A stretch of DNA of 64,000 nucleotides from Dipetalonema caudispina (GCA_013365325.1 JABVXV010000037.1:1-64000); one strand, 5' to 3'; counted from the first letter of the stretch, positions 34,501 to 50,059 are shown. Program-made: numbers and translations. The notes: a model not told the origin generated them from the letters alone.

Positions 34501-37500
34501 CAATTTTGATCTTTCTCTAAGAATGCAAAGATTGTTTTTTCTTTTTGATTCTTTAAATGGAATAATGAAATTTTAGCTCAAAATATTTTGTGAATAATTT
34601 ATAAATGATGCTCATTTAATGTAAAATTTAGAATTTGTTGTTTCATTTTAGTGATATTTCTATAAAATTCATAGCACATCTCCATTCATTTTAGCAATCA
34701 GTACTGGCATCTATTACTGAGCTGATCACTGAAACGATTATTTCGTTCGAACATTGATCACTAATACGGATATGCTATTGTCTTCCTCATCAATCATTAC
34801 AAATTCTATCAGACTTTTGTTAAATTTTGATTCAAATTAAATAAATTTTGCAAAACTGAGGCTACTGATCCTTAGCTTCAAATATCAGGCCTACTGACAT
34901 TTATTAAATTATCCATTTCATTGTAACAAGTCTTACTTTTTAAAATGTTATGCACATTTCGTGATTTTTCATTGCTGTCTAAAATCATTGAAAAAAGAAA
35001 TATGTGATGTTTGAATTAATAAAATACATTCAACGATTTTCGCAATGAACGGAGAGAATGGATGAAAAAAGTGATAAGAAAGTAGTAATTGTACCATAAG
35101 GAAAAAGCAAGTGATAACGAAGTGATAATGGTAGCATTGTCTGATGATGCATACAAAACAATAATTGTTATAGAAGAAATTAATGCTACAATAAGCAAAA
35201 AAAAAAAAAAAAAACAAGAAATTAAAACCATTCCGAGAGTTTATTCAAGTAAGCCAAGAATGATGCAATCCTGAAGATTAGTAAGTCGGACTGCATGCTG
35301 CATTAGTTATTTTCAGATGGCTCGATTTGTTAACATGCGATTTTTGCAATGTCTAGCTTGGGAATTCGAAATTTGAAACTGAAAGTGAACTCTGTGGCAA
35401 GTTTCTTTTTTCATTTCCAAAATCGGAAATTCAAAAAAAGCTTCAAAAATCTTTCCACATTATTCTTTTAAAAAAGTTAAGCATTTCACTAAAAATAGTT
35501 TTAAAACCTGGATTTTCAAATAATTGACGTGTTTACACTAGACAAGTACTACAATGCGATATCCCTAGAATTTAATAAAATTTAACTTATTTGATTATAT
35601 GATTCAATTTATCCAATCATCTTTACTCTTTTTCCTTTCATCCATTTATAAATGTAAATAACATTTGAATCATGCCAATATGATCTGCGAAAATATCGTA
35701 AAGTTATACCAATAAAAAAAAATGTCAAAAAAAAGAAAAAGAAAGAAAAAGGAAATCAACAAAGGAAGAATAAAAATTTTTAGAGAATGATCGGTAAAGA
35801 ATGGAATGGAGAATAAAAAGAAAAAGTAAAATGAAAATGATTGATGTTTGTAAAAAAAGAACTGATCTTAGATTGAACTATGAGCAAAAATATGCATTTA
35901 ATGTTTAGAATGATTTTAATAATGAAATAAAAGTCTCAAATTCTACAATTTGAGTTAAAGATGAGAGTAACATTATGCACACGTGAACTTTATAATATTA
36001 CCTATAAGAAAAAACAGTCATCAGGAATAAAGTCAGAAACAACGAAATATAAATATGTACTAATTTATATATTATTCCATATGATTATAATTATTTATGC
36101 ATAATATATTTGGCATTTGCTCTTTTGGAATGAGCAAATTTTGTCATTTCACCCACTTATGCTAATTTCATATTGATGAGATCGTCTATTTCAAGCCTAT
36201 TGAAGATATAAGTCCAAAAAATAATTCTGTTTTTTTGCTAAGCTTACCTTGGATAACCTCCAATAAACTTTCCAGTTGCCATTATTTACTGCAACAATAG
36301 TTGAATTAATATAGTTCAATTTTTAATATTTTTTCTAAACAAAAATTTAAGGTTCATGAACGGGACGCACACGAGTAATTCCATAATGCACTTAAAATAG
36401 ATCGGTTTGAAATTTCATTCGAATTTTAACAAATAAGTTTGCATGCACCATATGTTTAAAATTGCGTCTTGTTTATTTAAAATATTTTTTTTCACTGTTA
36501 ATTATGAAATTTTTTGTCTGACAAAGAGATTTATTTGTATGAAAAATTAAATTACTCCAGTCGTGAAAAAAAAAATTTGTATCAACTATAAAATCTATGT
36601 CGTCATTTGTTGAGTGAAATTAATTTTGCTTTTCTCGTCAAGGATGAAAATATGAATTTGTTTCTCGAAAAATTTTCATTTGCTGCTATAACATTGCCAA
36701 GAATTTTCCTGCTTCCTCAACAATTTCTCCATTTGTGAAGAAAGTAATTCAATTTCTTCTATTTGCATACATTTATCAGAATCCACAAATGCATTAGGAA
36801 TATTTCTGACAGAAATTACATGGAAAAGATCTTTCATTAAACGGGAATTGGCAATTCAATCAGCTCAGATTCAAAATCGGATCATTCATCTTATATGAAA
36901 GTTAAAGTTTACTGAAATGGATAGAAGGGTAAATATAATGTTCAAAAGTTCCAAAATAAACCGAAAAGATACCTAGGATTGCCGTTAACTAATGATATTT
37001 ATGACTGTATTGAATGATTTGATATTAGCATAATCCCGAATTTTTACAATAAACAAGCAAATTTCCTTTCTTCTAACCTGGTTTTGCTAATTTTAAAGAA
37101 AAATTCAAACTCTATATTTTAATCGTTTTGGATACCTCTCGAAAAACACTACCGTAACGTATCGATTTGTCTTTTTTTTTTCTTTTGTTTTTAAGTGAAA
37201 TTTTTCAAAATACATTAGCAAATCGTATTTCGGGAACAGAAACAGAATGAATGCCTACAAATCGTTTCTGAACCATTCTTATTAATGGCAATTATGAGTT
37301 TAAGAGTTAAGAAAAAAAAAATTGCGAAAGAAACGAAGTTGTTTGTACATCTTCGGCTGATTTTAACAATAAATATCAATAAAAGAACAGAATGCATTAA
37401 GAAGGGATTGGAAATGTTGAATTAAAACAATTATTTGAATGATACATGCATGAAATATGCATAATTTTTAATTATCAATTTCATATCATAGTTGCAATAA

Positions 37501-40500
37501 TTTCATATCGTAGTAATGATCATCAATTTTTGTTTTCAAAAGGGATTATTTAGAGGAATTGTTTTTACAACTAATAGTGGTATATTCTGAAAATGGAAAG
37601 AACCAAAATTCTATTCTTTTTAATCCACTTTTATCCGTTGACATGCTAAAGAGTATCTCCCTAATTCCTATCAGACAATTAGCTTATTACGCTTCATACT
37701 ACGATAAGGAATGGATATTGCAAATACTAAAAGTATCGCTGAAAACTTGAAAGAATCAAGAGGGTAGTGAAATTAATAAAATGATAAATATAAATTGAGA
37801 CGATCAAATGATGCTGCTCAATTGGCACATATTATGTTTATTTGCATGATTTGAAGATTTTGATTGTTTATTCAATGCACTTCCAAAATTTTTTACTTTT
37901 TTGAATTTTTAAACAAGACAAGTAACAGCTGACGATGACAAATGATTCGTACTCTTGCATGCTTTTTAGTGTGAGGAATAATCGAAGAGTATTATTATGA
38001 AAAGTTAAGTTAGTTAAATGAAAAGAAATTTCGATTTTTTTTTTTTTTTTTTTAATAATTACTGTGTTTTGAAAGAGATTATTTAATTCAAAAAGAAGAA
38101 AAAACAATAATTCCTTTTAGCTAAATGTACAATGGTTAGGTTTTTATTTTTCATAACTAAACTGAAAAAAGAAATTTAAAAAATCCATACAGAAATCGAA
38201 AGTCATTCCAATCAATCACATAAGAATGAATACACATGTGAGGTCAAAACAGGAAATGCAAATCATGTGATTCATTCAAGCGCGTGACATATTAGTAAAA
38301 TGTGATGGAAATAAATGAGGCATGCAGATAAGTGGTAAAGAATAAACTCTCGAAAATACCGGACGGGAAATTTCATTGAGGAAGTAGTTGAGATGAAATT
38401 AATTTTTTTATTCCATGCTATCCTTTATTTTTTCATCAAATTCTGATGTCATTTCCGACATTTTCTCATTTTTAACCAAAATGAAACACGAAACTTTTAT
38501 GTCATTCAATTGTTATTTTCAATATATCAATAAAATAATATATGGTAAAATAAAGAAATTCACTTATAGGCCTTTTAGATAACTTTAAAAATTATTTCAT
38601 TTTATATAATAATCAAAACATGATGGGAATCACAGAAAATTTCTGAAAGTTAATGCAACATATGTTGATTTAACAGAAAACGAGATAATATTACACTGTT
38701 ATCATTCTAGAAATTGAATCTATCAGAACCATTTATCCTTAAAATTAATTATCTTATGTGCTTAATATTTAACACATGCTCACTTATAAATTCTAAGATA
38801 ATATATTAGATTTAAAGCAATTTTTAATTATATTTCTATGATTATATAAACAGTTGAATGCAGTTAATAGGTTCAAATTGATGATTGTGTATTGCTGGCA
38901 AATGGTTTTATATTATATCGTAAATAACCTTACAATTTCATTGATCATTTTTTCGATCAAACAATTTTGTAACTTAATTTTTGTCTTAATTTCTTTTTTA
39001 ATTCCTTTTATTTCTTTTCTTTTCAATATCCTTAAACAATGCTGATTTCACGACAATGCTGTTTTTCATCAATGCTTGAGATCGTAAAAATTACTCAGAG
39101 ATTAGAATTGATCGATTTGATAGATGAAAGTTGACGGAATAGGACAGCGCACTTGTTGAACTCTGCATTCTTAGTGGTCAAAATACCCTTGTCCTACATC
39201 ATGGATACATGAAAATTTTAATAATTATAATTGTAATTAGAATACGTGAAGATGCGAAATAGATTTCAATACTTCAAAATTCTATTATTCATTAAACATA
39301 GTTATCTGCACCGTTGCAAATGAATAACTTATAATCGATATGAAAAATTAATGACTTCAAAAATAATAAAATTAATATTCAAAATTTTTTACGATAGAGG
39401 TGCAGGACTCTTCACCCTAACTCTCTTACGATTAAATTTGCGGGGAATTTTCGTGTGATTAAACCAATGAGAAAAGTTTAAAGACTAAAGTTAATGGAAA
39501 AAGAGTTGCATATTTTCTTAACAGATACATGCAACAAATGATTCAGTTGAGTTATCAAAACGATTGATTAGAAAGAAGGTTTGAAGTAGTATTCAGCAAA
39601 ATTTATCTGGTGAAAACAGAAGATAGCATGAAAGTCAATCATAAATATCAGATTTTATTGAGTAAATACCTAAAATTAGGATAAATCCAAAAGGAATCAT
39701 CAAGCTGTTCGAATGCCTGAATGTGGAAATTAGCATTGCATAAGACTTAAATAATCAAGCTTCATTTAAGCTTATAAATTGCACTTTTTGATCATAGTAC
39801 TATTTCAAAACAATGCAAAAAATTTTTTCGATCAACTATACTGCAAATTGAAATCAATAGTTCTTTATTATTTCTTTATTCAAATTCTCTTCGTTGCTAT
39901 AATAATACTTCTATTAAAATATTGATCTGTTAAAGCAAAGTAATGGATTAGTCTTATCTGGCACTTATATCATAATTAAACTAAGATTTCTTTTTGACAG
40001 ATATAAACAACATTTTAAATCAAAAATTTTTCATAATTCATGCATCTTCTAAAATACATCTTATAATGTAGTCTGAGGGAAATTTCATGAAAAATGGTTG
40101 ATTTACTCTCAATTCAATTTGCTCTTTTTTTTGAAAAGGTAGACCGGTAATTTCTTAGTTAAAAGAGCTATTTCAAATCATAAATTTTACATCGTTGGAT
40201 GAAATTTATTCGATAAAATGTGTAGAAAGACTAAGCTAAAAAGTAATTTATCGTCAATGAATCTATTATAGATGGATGGATTTTTGAAGATGCGCCCACC
40301 AACTGAAATCCAATAATCAGGAAATATACATAAATAGAAATATCAGTAAATAAATTTTTCCTTGCACTCTCATTTATTAGCGTTTATTTCTTCCCCGATA
40401 TCTTTCAAGAATCAACACGGATACTGTCATCGAGAGTGTTGTCATAGAATCATTTCTAATATTCAATTTTTCTCTTTCACCCATCATTGAAGTTATTTCT

Positions 40501-41648
40501 TTGTATTTTTCAGTTATGAAGTAGAAAACTTCGTTGTTCATCAGTTTTTTTGAGTATAGCAACTGATTGGGATAATAGATCAAAGCTAATATTTTTGATG
40601 ATGATCAAGGTAAGAAAAAAAGTGAAAATTGTTTTGTAAAGATATTAATCAAAGAATATTATGCTAATCTGTCTGTTTTGTATTTTTAATTGATTTCAAA
40701 GTAAGCATACGGTAATTGATGTGCAATAATTAGTGCTGTTTTTCTTTTAGTCTGGTATAAACTTCGTGTTTCCTTCTTTCCTTTTTGAGTAAAATCATGA
40801 AATTTTGATAAATTTATCAGAAATAAATGAGTTGAAAACCCTAGGAAAAGTATCATTCCATCAGGTATGAAAGTTTGCTCAGTAATTGGGAAAAAGTAAA
40901 AAGCTTTTTAACGAGAGCGATTCTAAGCTTTTGCTTCCTTTTCGATTTATGTAGAATTTTGAACAAATGATTCTTTTGGGATTTGTTATTTTCTGTTTGA
41001 TTAATTGATCCTTTTTTCTATTTCTAAGTGCTCAGTCTAAGTTGCAAAAAATTTGTTGAGATGCAACTATAAATATCCCGGAAAGTTGAATTTTAAGAGA
41101 TCGAAAATATGATACACATTTGCTTTCCAATATTTCTTTCGGCAAAAATATGCAAATTGAAGGCAGTGAAAGGCCGTCGATAAACTCAAAGTGTTTGATG
41201 CGATATATTTGGCAGTTGCAATATTTGGATAAATTCAAAATAAATTTAGGGAAAAGTTGAGAAATTTTACAAAATGTACTAAAGGATATCTTAAGTGTAA
41301 TCAAAGTATAAAATTTGTTTCATGAAACTTCATGATCGATTCTTTAGGATTGCATTTGAAAATTTTACTAAATTTTCTAAAAATAACCCGTAGAGTTTAG
41401 CATTAAAAAAATGATGGTGAAAACAGCTTAAATGTTGTTTGAAAGAATTCAATAAGTTTGAGAACTGATTAGATGGAAGAAAATGATATGAAAGATAAAA
41501 GGTGAACAATGTGAAGTAAAGTTGCTATCCTCTTATTTTGGCTGAATATTTTAATCGAGTACTCATTATTCGCAGCTTTATTATTGTGGATTTGATGAAT
41601 TAAAATATTAATTGGAACTCTCTTCCATCAATAGATCTACACTTAAGC

Positions 41649-41650
<2 letters not shown>

Positions 41651-41686
<36 letters not shown>
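41651..41686. repeat. (TA)n microsatellite
   Basis: Uninterrupted TA dinucleotide run. Confidence 0.95.
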
Positions 41687-41688
<2 letters not shown>

Positions 41689-44600
41689 GTTTTTTATTTA
41701 TTTGTTTATCTAAATTTAAGTATAAGAGAGAAAAACGATAAGTATCAATGCATTTTTCGACGATATTTTTTTTTTTTTTGTGCCAACAAAATGTTCAAAT
41801 TTTATTGAAAAAAGAAAGGCTATGTAAAGAGAACATTTAATCAAAAATAAAAAATATAAAGTAAAGGATAATGTTTAAATATATTCCCTACGTTCTTTAA
41901 TTTATTCTCACATACATTTTTAGTTTTTTTTTTTTTCCTCTTAGAATAGTGAAAGAAACTTTAAGAAATCTGTTAAAATCGAAAACGAATCAAATTTATT
42001 TTTCTTTGTCGCCTTATTTTGCTATTCATTTTTAATATAATGTTGAATATCTCATGTTTAAATTAATGAGTTTCTAGGGAACAAAAGAAAAAAAAAAGAT
42101 ACGAGATTTTTTTTGAAGAATGACTGTAAATGAAATTCGGGGAAATTACAATGGAATTAGACAAAGTTTTCATTACGTAGTAATTTAAAATTATTCAAAA
42201 TACATCTTTATATATTTATTATTTACTTAATCACTTGTGAATTGCTAGATTAAAAGACGAGATCCCCCGGATCAACTATAATTGAATGGATTATTGCTTT
42301 TAATTCATCAAGATCTAATGGAAATCTTACAATCTTATTAAAAAATGAACACAGTTTCATTGGATACTTTTTCTACCACAATATCTTCTGCCAACCAAAT
42401 TCTTTCAAACTTTCCTTTTTTCGATAAAAACGCATTCCTATGTAGTAATATGAAATATATTTATGAAAAGAAATTGTTAGTAAAGAAAAAAAAAAAAAAA
42501 TGATTACATCAATTAGGAGCCTTTTTTCATCAATCTGCTTCATATAAATTTATTATATTTTTGGGAAGCCATACACCATCAACTAATAATGCAATAAGAA
42601 AATAAGTATAACTAATGACATCTGTTGAGAATAAGAAATATTTATGAGTAATTATTACTTTAATATTGCTTCAATCTTACTTATTTCATGATTTCAATCT
42701 ATCAAAGTTCAACAACATTATCGAATCATAAAAGTCAAAGTGATCACAATAGGATATAATTAGAGGATAAGGAAATTGTTTATATTTTATAATGTTTGTT
42801 TGATGTACTTTTCTAATATTTTTAAGATATTTTTCAATCCATCATTTCGTCAGAGCAAAATGATTTTGAAAATAATTCTTTCGAAAAAAAAATTATAGCA
42901 ACCAAAGGCTAAGAAAAATTTTTTAAAAATTTAACTTCAACTAAGGAATGTATCATTAGTATATTGTAATTTGGTAATAAAATAAGATAATTAGGAAAAT
43001 GAATTATTTTTATTCTGTGTTGTGATGTTACTATCAAAAAAAAAAAAAGCAAGGAAAATCTATAATGTTTCTGAAATTGTGCATGTTAAGTGGATTTAAA
43101 ATGTAATATTAATCGAATTATTATATTAAAACAACAAAAACATTTCATTAAATTCGTTCCATTCATATTGTATATCTTTAATCTCAGTTCTCTCAAATTA
43201 CTATTAATTAATCAAATACTATAGTACATTTACTCAATTACGATCAACATATTGACCTGTTATTGTATGCCTGTTAGTTGGTTGATTAGAAGTTTGAAAA
43301 TTTCTTGAATATATCAATAGTTTTAGCTACAAATTGTTTCGTAAATCTAAGCCTTAAGCACTTCACATTATCTTCTTTATTATTTTCTTGGCTATAATAT
43401 TGAGTTGCATCAAATGTTTAATATTGCTAATTAAGTAAGCTATAGCGGCCAATCAACAATTCATAGAACAGATTACATGGAGTAAATAAATTTTTAAATT
43501 TTACAATGTTTAGAAAAGAATAAATCCTCAACATGATAATTGGAATATTTTGAAATAATTGGATGAATATGGGACAAGTAAGTATAAAGTAATAAGTACA
43601 TATATTGAGCAACTTAAAATATAATGAATACATTTCTGAATTGTTTATTACATGTTTTTACCATGAAAAAGCTGTTCGAATTTCAGGATCCAAAGGATAT
43701 TGGAAATTGAATTGAACAAAATGAAAAAAGTGCTTGAAAGAATAAAAATTCGAAAGGAAATTTTTGAAAAGATTGAAAAACTTAAATGAAATGTGGGAAA
43801 TAAAAGGATTGAAAAAAAAAATGAAGTATAAAACGAAGACGAATGAATTTCACTAATTACTCGTTTTCATTCTTAACCGCTTTTTGTTCCGTTAACGCAA
43901 GTACGATGGAACAAATGAATGGGGAAGTATTGGAACAGCGAGATGAAGCAAGAAAAGACTAATTTTAAAAATATTTTAAGATTAATCGATCCAAAGTACC
44001 CTTTATAATAAATTTAGCAAAGAATTTTAAAAACTAAGTCTCTGCACCACCGTAAAAATCTTCCTTGTTTTCATCGAGAAGAGTAAATGTCCACTTAGGC
44101 TTTTAGTTACACATAATGTCGAGTCAAGCTGTCCACAAAAGTAATTTAAAAATGGACTTGTGGAAGTTAGTTCCTTCGAAAAATGATTTAATGGAAGTGA
44201 CTTATTAGGAATTGAGGATTTTTAGACATAAACCAATTTGCAATTATCTGTCTCCTTACATCAGCTAATGTAAAGATCATCGACCTAAATCTAACCTATA
44301 ATTTGATCTTTTACTTTTTGCATCTTACATATACTAAGCTATTAAAACTAACATGGTCGATGGAATAATTTTTCTGATACGTTGCATTGAAGTTGACAGA
44401 ACTGCATGACACAAACGGAAGTGAAATTCCTGAACAGCGCTGAAGTATTAATAATTCAGATTATCTGTCAATATGTAGCAACTTCTTTTCTGTTTTGCTC
44501 GATACGTTCCTGAAACACTTCCCTCTTTCCTCTGATGAAAGCATGATAGAACTTTTATTACTCTCTCGAATGATTCCTTTGACTTATATTTTGTATCCGT

Positions 44601-47600
44601 CTATAATATGTAGCTTTTGAGGAAAGAGGAATGAAACGTGGCCCAAACATAAAATCTATTGGGCAAATACATAAAATAACATATGGCCAATCTAATTTAG
44701 ATTTTTTACAACTGTGAAAGAATAAAGAAACATTAAGATTGGTTGGTTACGTTATTTCCTCCCTTCTACATGCATTACATTTAACACTAAATGTAAGTAT
44801 TTTTAAGTAATTTCACCGTAGGTACCATTCATCACATCAGAATGGAACATTCTATCAGTTGCACTTTTGGGATTTTTAATTTTTTGCAGGAAAAAAAAAA
44901 GATTGGGGAAAATCTTTCGCGATATGTACATTTAGTTGAATTTGTTCGAAAATAAATGAAGATTGAGTTTGCGTTTTCTGAGAAAAACAGTTGTGAAATG
45001 GGAATCGTTTTTAAATACAACAAATACGCATTGTCGATACTGAATAAATTGCAGTTTAAATTATTTACAAGTGGAAAAATTATCACTGTAGAAAAGCAAT
45101 TTATCGTTCTCAAGAATTTTAATAGCTATTTCAATTAATAAGTAAAATTTTCACTGAGTGTATATTTGAATCAGTTGTCAGACCAAAAACTAACTAATTT
45201 ATAACCGCCAATTATTCATCTGTCAATAGAAATAGTTGAAGAAAAATTTTATTCCCTCTAATTTCCTAGAAATAAAGCAAAATAACTTTATGATTTCAAC
45301 CATTGATTGAGACAACAATAAATGAATAAAAAATAAATGAGTATAAAAGTAGCATTATTAATCATCGAATGTTAAATTATATTTTGTTTAAAATTAAATT
45401 TGATGCAACAAAATTGTTCCTATAATTAATTGGGAAAAATTTCTAATACATAGAAAAAATTGCAAATCTGAAATAAAGTAAAATGAAGAAATGTAAATAA
45501 CGATTATTTCCTCTAATAACAGTAATAATTCCGTAAAATTTCTGACAAAGGATTAAATTTTAATAATGATATTGTCTCATTAAATTTCATTGCTTCTATT
45601 ATCATAAATGATATGAAATGAAAAAAGGAAACATAAGAGAGAACAAATATTCTGCGTAATTACGATAGAAAAAGGAAAGGCAACAGAAGGATTTCAATTT
45701 TTTTATTCAGATTTCTTCAATTTTCAGCGTCATCACTGATGGAGTTGTGATGAGGCTGAACTTTGACATTCCTAAAGTGACCCTACACATCACTGTATTA
45801 CACTTTCCTGTTGAACTAAGTAATTTCGATCAATAATTGGCTTATTCTTTGATGTAGTATCGCAAAGAAAATATGCCAAATGTTATGAACACTGAGTAAA
45901 ACTAAATACTTGGCAGCCCAACTGATCTGATGCAACTATTAGATTGGAAAAACTGAGATGCAGCAGCGATTGACAAAAGTAAATCATTAAATCGATGGCA
46001 TTTTGTAAGCCTATCAGTAGTTTGGCCGACGAAGAGGTGGCGATTGTCTTTTGATCTGTTTTGGCTACTATCATTGAAAGCAACGAAGAAAATACTTTTG
46101 ACGTAGTTGTAGAGAAATTCAATGTTTGATATTGAGGCTTCCTCTGATGTTGTTAGCTTTGAATGATTTGAATATTATAAAAAGAACCTAGTTTCAAGAC
46201 TGAGCATATTTTTCTGTTTCAAATGTTTTAAAATTATTATGCTTTCAATACGGCTATTTGACGTCTTTTCATACAACGTGATCCCATGTTGGATACGATT
46301 CGTACGTAAACACGTCATTGGGCAAAAGATATCAAATCAGATCTCATATTTAAGATATTACCGATGATCAGAGAAGATAAAGGTAAAAAAGTTTACTAAG
46401 CACTTCTTGGCAAATAAATTTTAGAAATTAAAAAGAAATTAAGTTACTTTAATTAGACTATCATTAACCAATAGCTTGTTAAAAGTAATAAAACCTGAAG
46501 AATTCCCAGTTATTTCTGATAAGAAAAAGGAATTTGTAGTAAAAATTTATTGCAAATTGAGAGGGACCGAGAGAAATAAATGGAGAATGATTGGTAATAA
46601 TACAATAAAAAGATAGATAAAGGAAATTCACTTTTCCATTGCTTCAAATTTAGTATTGAAGAGTGAAGCCAAGAAATGTTAACTTAAAATATTTGAGTAA
46701 TCAATTGCTAGATCTTCTTATAGTTTATTAAATTTAATAAAATGCCAACAGAATGATAGGATTTCTGCAATATATTTCATAAAAACAATAACGGAAGGAT
46801 TGACTAATTTTTAAAAAGCAAATATTTTTCATTTAATAAAATATTTCTGTCAGAATGAGAACGAAAGTGGAATGAACTCGAAGGAATTGAAGTGATAAAA
46901 GTGAAACATCTGGAAGTTGGGAGCAATTTACAAGTATTATATTTGTGCTAAACATTCGATTATCTTCTTCCCTACGTAAATTAGTAGCATAAATTTTCCT
47001 AAAATAATATTGACATAAAAATGTGTATCGTTTGCTAAGCAAATGACGGAAAAGAGTATGAAGTAAGAAAGGAGCAAAGAGCCGGAGAACAATAAAGCAG
47101 TAATTTGCGAAGTTTCAGGAATATGTATCGGATAAATCACATTTGGATTTATTTGTAAAAATATATGAAAAGATAGAATGTTTCGAAATAGTATTATATA
47201 AACTTAAATTTACTAAAACATACAACATTGATTATGTCAAATTTACTTAGCATAAATAAATCGAAGTATTCTTCTTAAATAGTTCAAAGTCTTTTTTATG
47301 AGAACAATTGATAAATTCGTCATTCCTTGCTTGTAAAACATTTTTTAAAGAAAATTGTTATTGTATTATGTCAAGAAAAAATGTAAATATTGTTCACAAA
47401 GTCAGCGTGAAATTTTTATCTCAAATTTCATTGATTATTTCTGAAAACTTTTAAACGGAACAAACAAACAATATTATGTAAAGCCTTCCTACTGGAGAAA
47501 GGTGAAAAAATAAGCGGAAGTATTGGAACATTTCATTTCCTCTGCTTTCGGTTCATTCCCGGCTAAGGCTATTTTGCAAAAAAGAAAATGATGATTCCTC

Positions 47601-49310
47601 TTCCTTCAAAAATTAGAAGTAAATAATCGACAGAATTTATTTCAATGAGTTTTTCATTTTCAATTTTATATTATACCTCATATGACATGTCAGCTAATAT
47701 CATATCCGTTAAAGATTTTCACTACGAATTGATAATTTCAGGAAGTTTACCTGAAAACATTTAATAGATCGCACATGTTTTATCATAATCATTTCTGATT
47801 CAAATAATATCTTGCTATTTTTCTGTTAACCAACTAATTAAGCCAACTGATTATCGAGCTACTTAAAAAATAAACTGACCAATCCAATAATTAATCAATC
47901 TAATAATTAATTTAAAGTATTTTATTGCGGTAAAATGTGCATTTTTGTGCAAAAATTGTAAATTAGAAATGTGTAAAATTGTAAATTAGTAAATAATTCA
48001 ACCGAAAAATCTTTCACTGTGATATTGATTCTATAGGAAAAAAGTTCTGGATGCTTCATAAAGCGAGTCAAAAAGTGTTGCTAATTTCGATGAGTTAAAA
48101 TTAGATAACCGATGACCGGATCAAGAATATCAGATCAGAATAATATAAAACAAATGGTATGACAATATAGTCTAATCTTGAAATTGTGTCATTAATATTT
48201 GATTGTTGCAATGAATAAATCACAAATAAAGGATCAGTTAAAACATTCATACATTAAGTACAGATGAAGTACTTCATCGGATACTGTAATTAAATTGCCA
48301 AACTTATCTTGCAAAAGGATCAAAGGGAAAATATTTGTTTGTGCTAAAGAAAATGTTCAACTAAGCTTGATAATTGGAGATTCAAAATTTTTTTCTTTTT
48401 CCTGTTAAGCAATCAAGTAATTCCCTTCCTTTTCTTGATTTTTGCAATCGTAAGAAGAAAATTTTCTCAACGAACCAAGGATCCATTCACATTATTGGAA
48501 TGACTATTGTTTGCGATACATGAAAAAATCATTGCTTCCATTTTCATTAATGATAGTTCCAGAAAAGGATTTTTGCTGCATACATCTGAATAGTTAACCG
48601 AAAAAAGAAGAATTTTAAGTTGTATATTTAGAAGAATGATGAAGTATTCTGGAGGAAAACAATAATTTCTTAGTTTGATTACAAATCAAGAACACTTTTA
48701 AAATTAAAACCAATCTAACTTCATTCTTTCTTACCAGTCTTTTCACTTCCTGAGACTGCAAAGAAAAATTCATTGAGGAAAATTTCTATTTTAACTTTTT
48801 CTGAAAAAAAAACCTTTTTCAACATCGTCTTTCCGAGCATTTTCCGATTAATTTCATTTGATGTTTTGTCTTATTTCCCTTTTCTCAACACTTTTACTTC
48901 AATATAACTCTAAAAATTTATTTCATAGGTTGATACCTTTCAACTAACCTTTTCTTTATTAGGAATCATTTCAGAAGTAGAAATTAAAACGTTGCAATTC
49001 TGTTTGAATGTCTCTTTAGACTCTTGAAAATCTTATAAACAGTCTGATTTTATTCTTACGGCAACTTTGAAAAACACTATGCGGAAAAAGTTTTGCATCT
49101 GAAGTAGCGCAATTGAAAGAGAATTGATATGAAGAAGAGTTGTTATCCTCTTATTAGAATTAACAACCTTTTAAAAGATACATATCTGAATGAAGCATGA
49201 ATGGATTCTTCGTTGAAGACGCATTGTATTAATTATACTATAAATTTTGGCTACTACTGATATTAGGAACTCAATCTGTTTTTTTATGATTTATTATAAA
49301 TTCACTCAAA

Positions 49311-49398
49311 ATTCAAAATTCAAATGACCACATTGTTCTTGCCATTAATTTGAATCAAAATTCAAATAACCACATTGTTTTTGCCATTAATTTGAATC
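49311..49398. repeat. 42-bp tandem duplication
   Basis: Two adjacent copies share ACCACATTGTT and GCCATTAATTTGAATC, offset by 42 bp, with only a few substitutions. This is a recent local duplication in noncoding DNA. Confidence 0.9.
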
Positions 49399-50059
49399 CA
49401 TTTGAAGGACTCATTGTCTTCAATTACGTGAACTTACAATTATCCCTAATTCATTAAAAATTGGATGAATTCTTCAACGTGAAATGATAGTGCGATTTGT
49501 AACAATAAACAGTATGGCATATCTTTTCCATACATCTGAAAATTTATTAAATATAAGTTAGAACTAAAAATTCGTTAAAATAGATAAAAATTACAGTTCT
49601 GAAGAATGAGAATTTTAGGAAATCCGGGATCAGAAGAAATTGACTTCCCTGAATCAGTAGAATAAGCACACCCACATGTTCATAAATATATTTGCATATT
49701 CATTAAATAATTTTACTATAATTGAGAAATACCGTAATGGCAAATTGAAATTAAAGATTCTGGTTTCATCTACAGCAGTTGACACATATTGATACGTGTT
49801 GAAGTCGATGAAACTTTCTGAAATAAAAATTTCAGAAGAGAAGAAGGAAAAAGGATATGATGTGCAAGTTTAAATAAGGTCGCTAACGAGATGGATAATC
49901 ATACAATTATGTAAGAGTGATATATTTTTAAAACATGACGACACAAGGGACGATTGTGATGTAATTTCAACGCCTTACTTCACGCGTCACTTATCGTTAT
50001 CGTTGGGAAAGAGGAGCATTACAATCTGCTGATATTACGTATTTTTTTTTACTTATATA

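Larger units (their letters stand above)
31593..50059. other. About 18 kb without a supportable gene, upstream of the serotonin receptor
   Basis: Very AT-rich DNA with poly-A/T runs, a TA microsatellite and short duplications. I found no chain of phase-compatible exons or known domain on either strand. Isolated signals are reported as findings: a coding-like stretch near 33.2 kb, a well-bounded mini-exon near 36.3 kb (-), an inverted repeat near 44.5 kb and a more complex island at 45.7-46.4 kb. A long 5' regulatory region for the receptor is a reasonable inference. Confidence 0.55.

Noticed and set aside
33811..35274. Several 60-80 codon frames on both strands near 34-35 kb
   Set aside because: Dominated by poly-A/T runs giving K- or F-rich strings. 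No splice-compatible neighbours.
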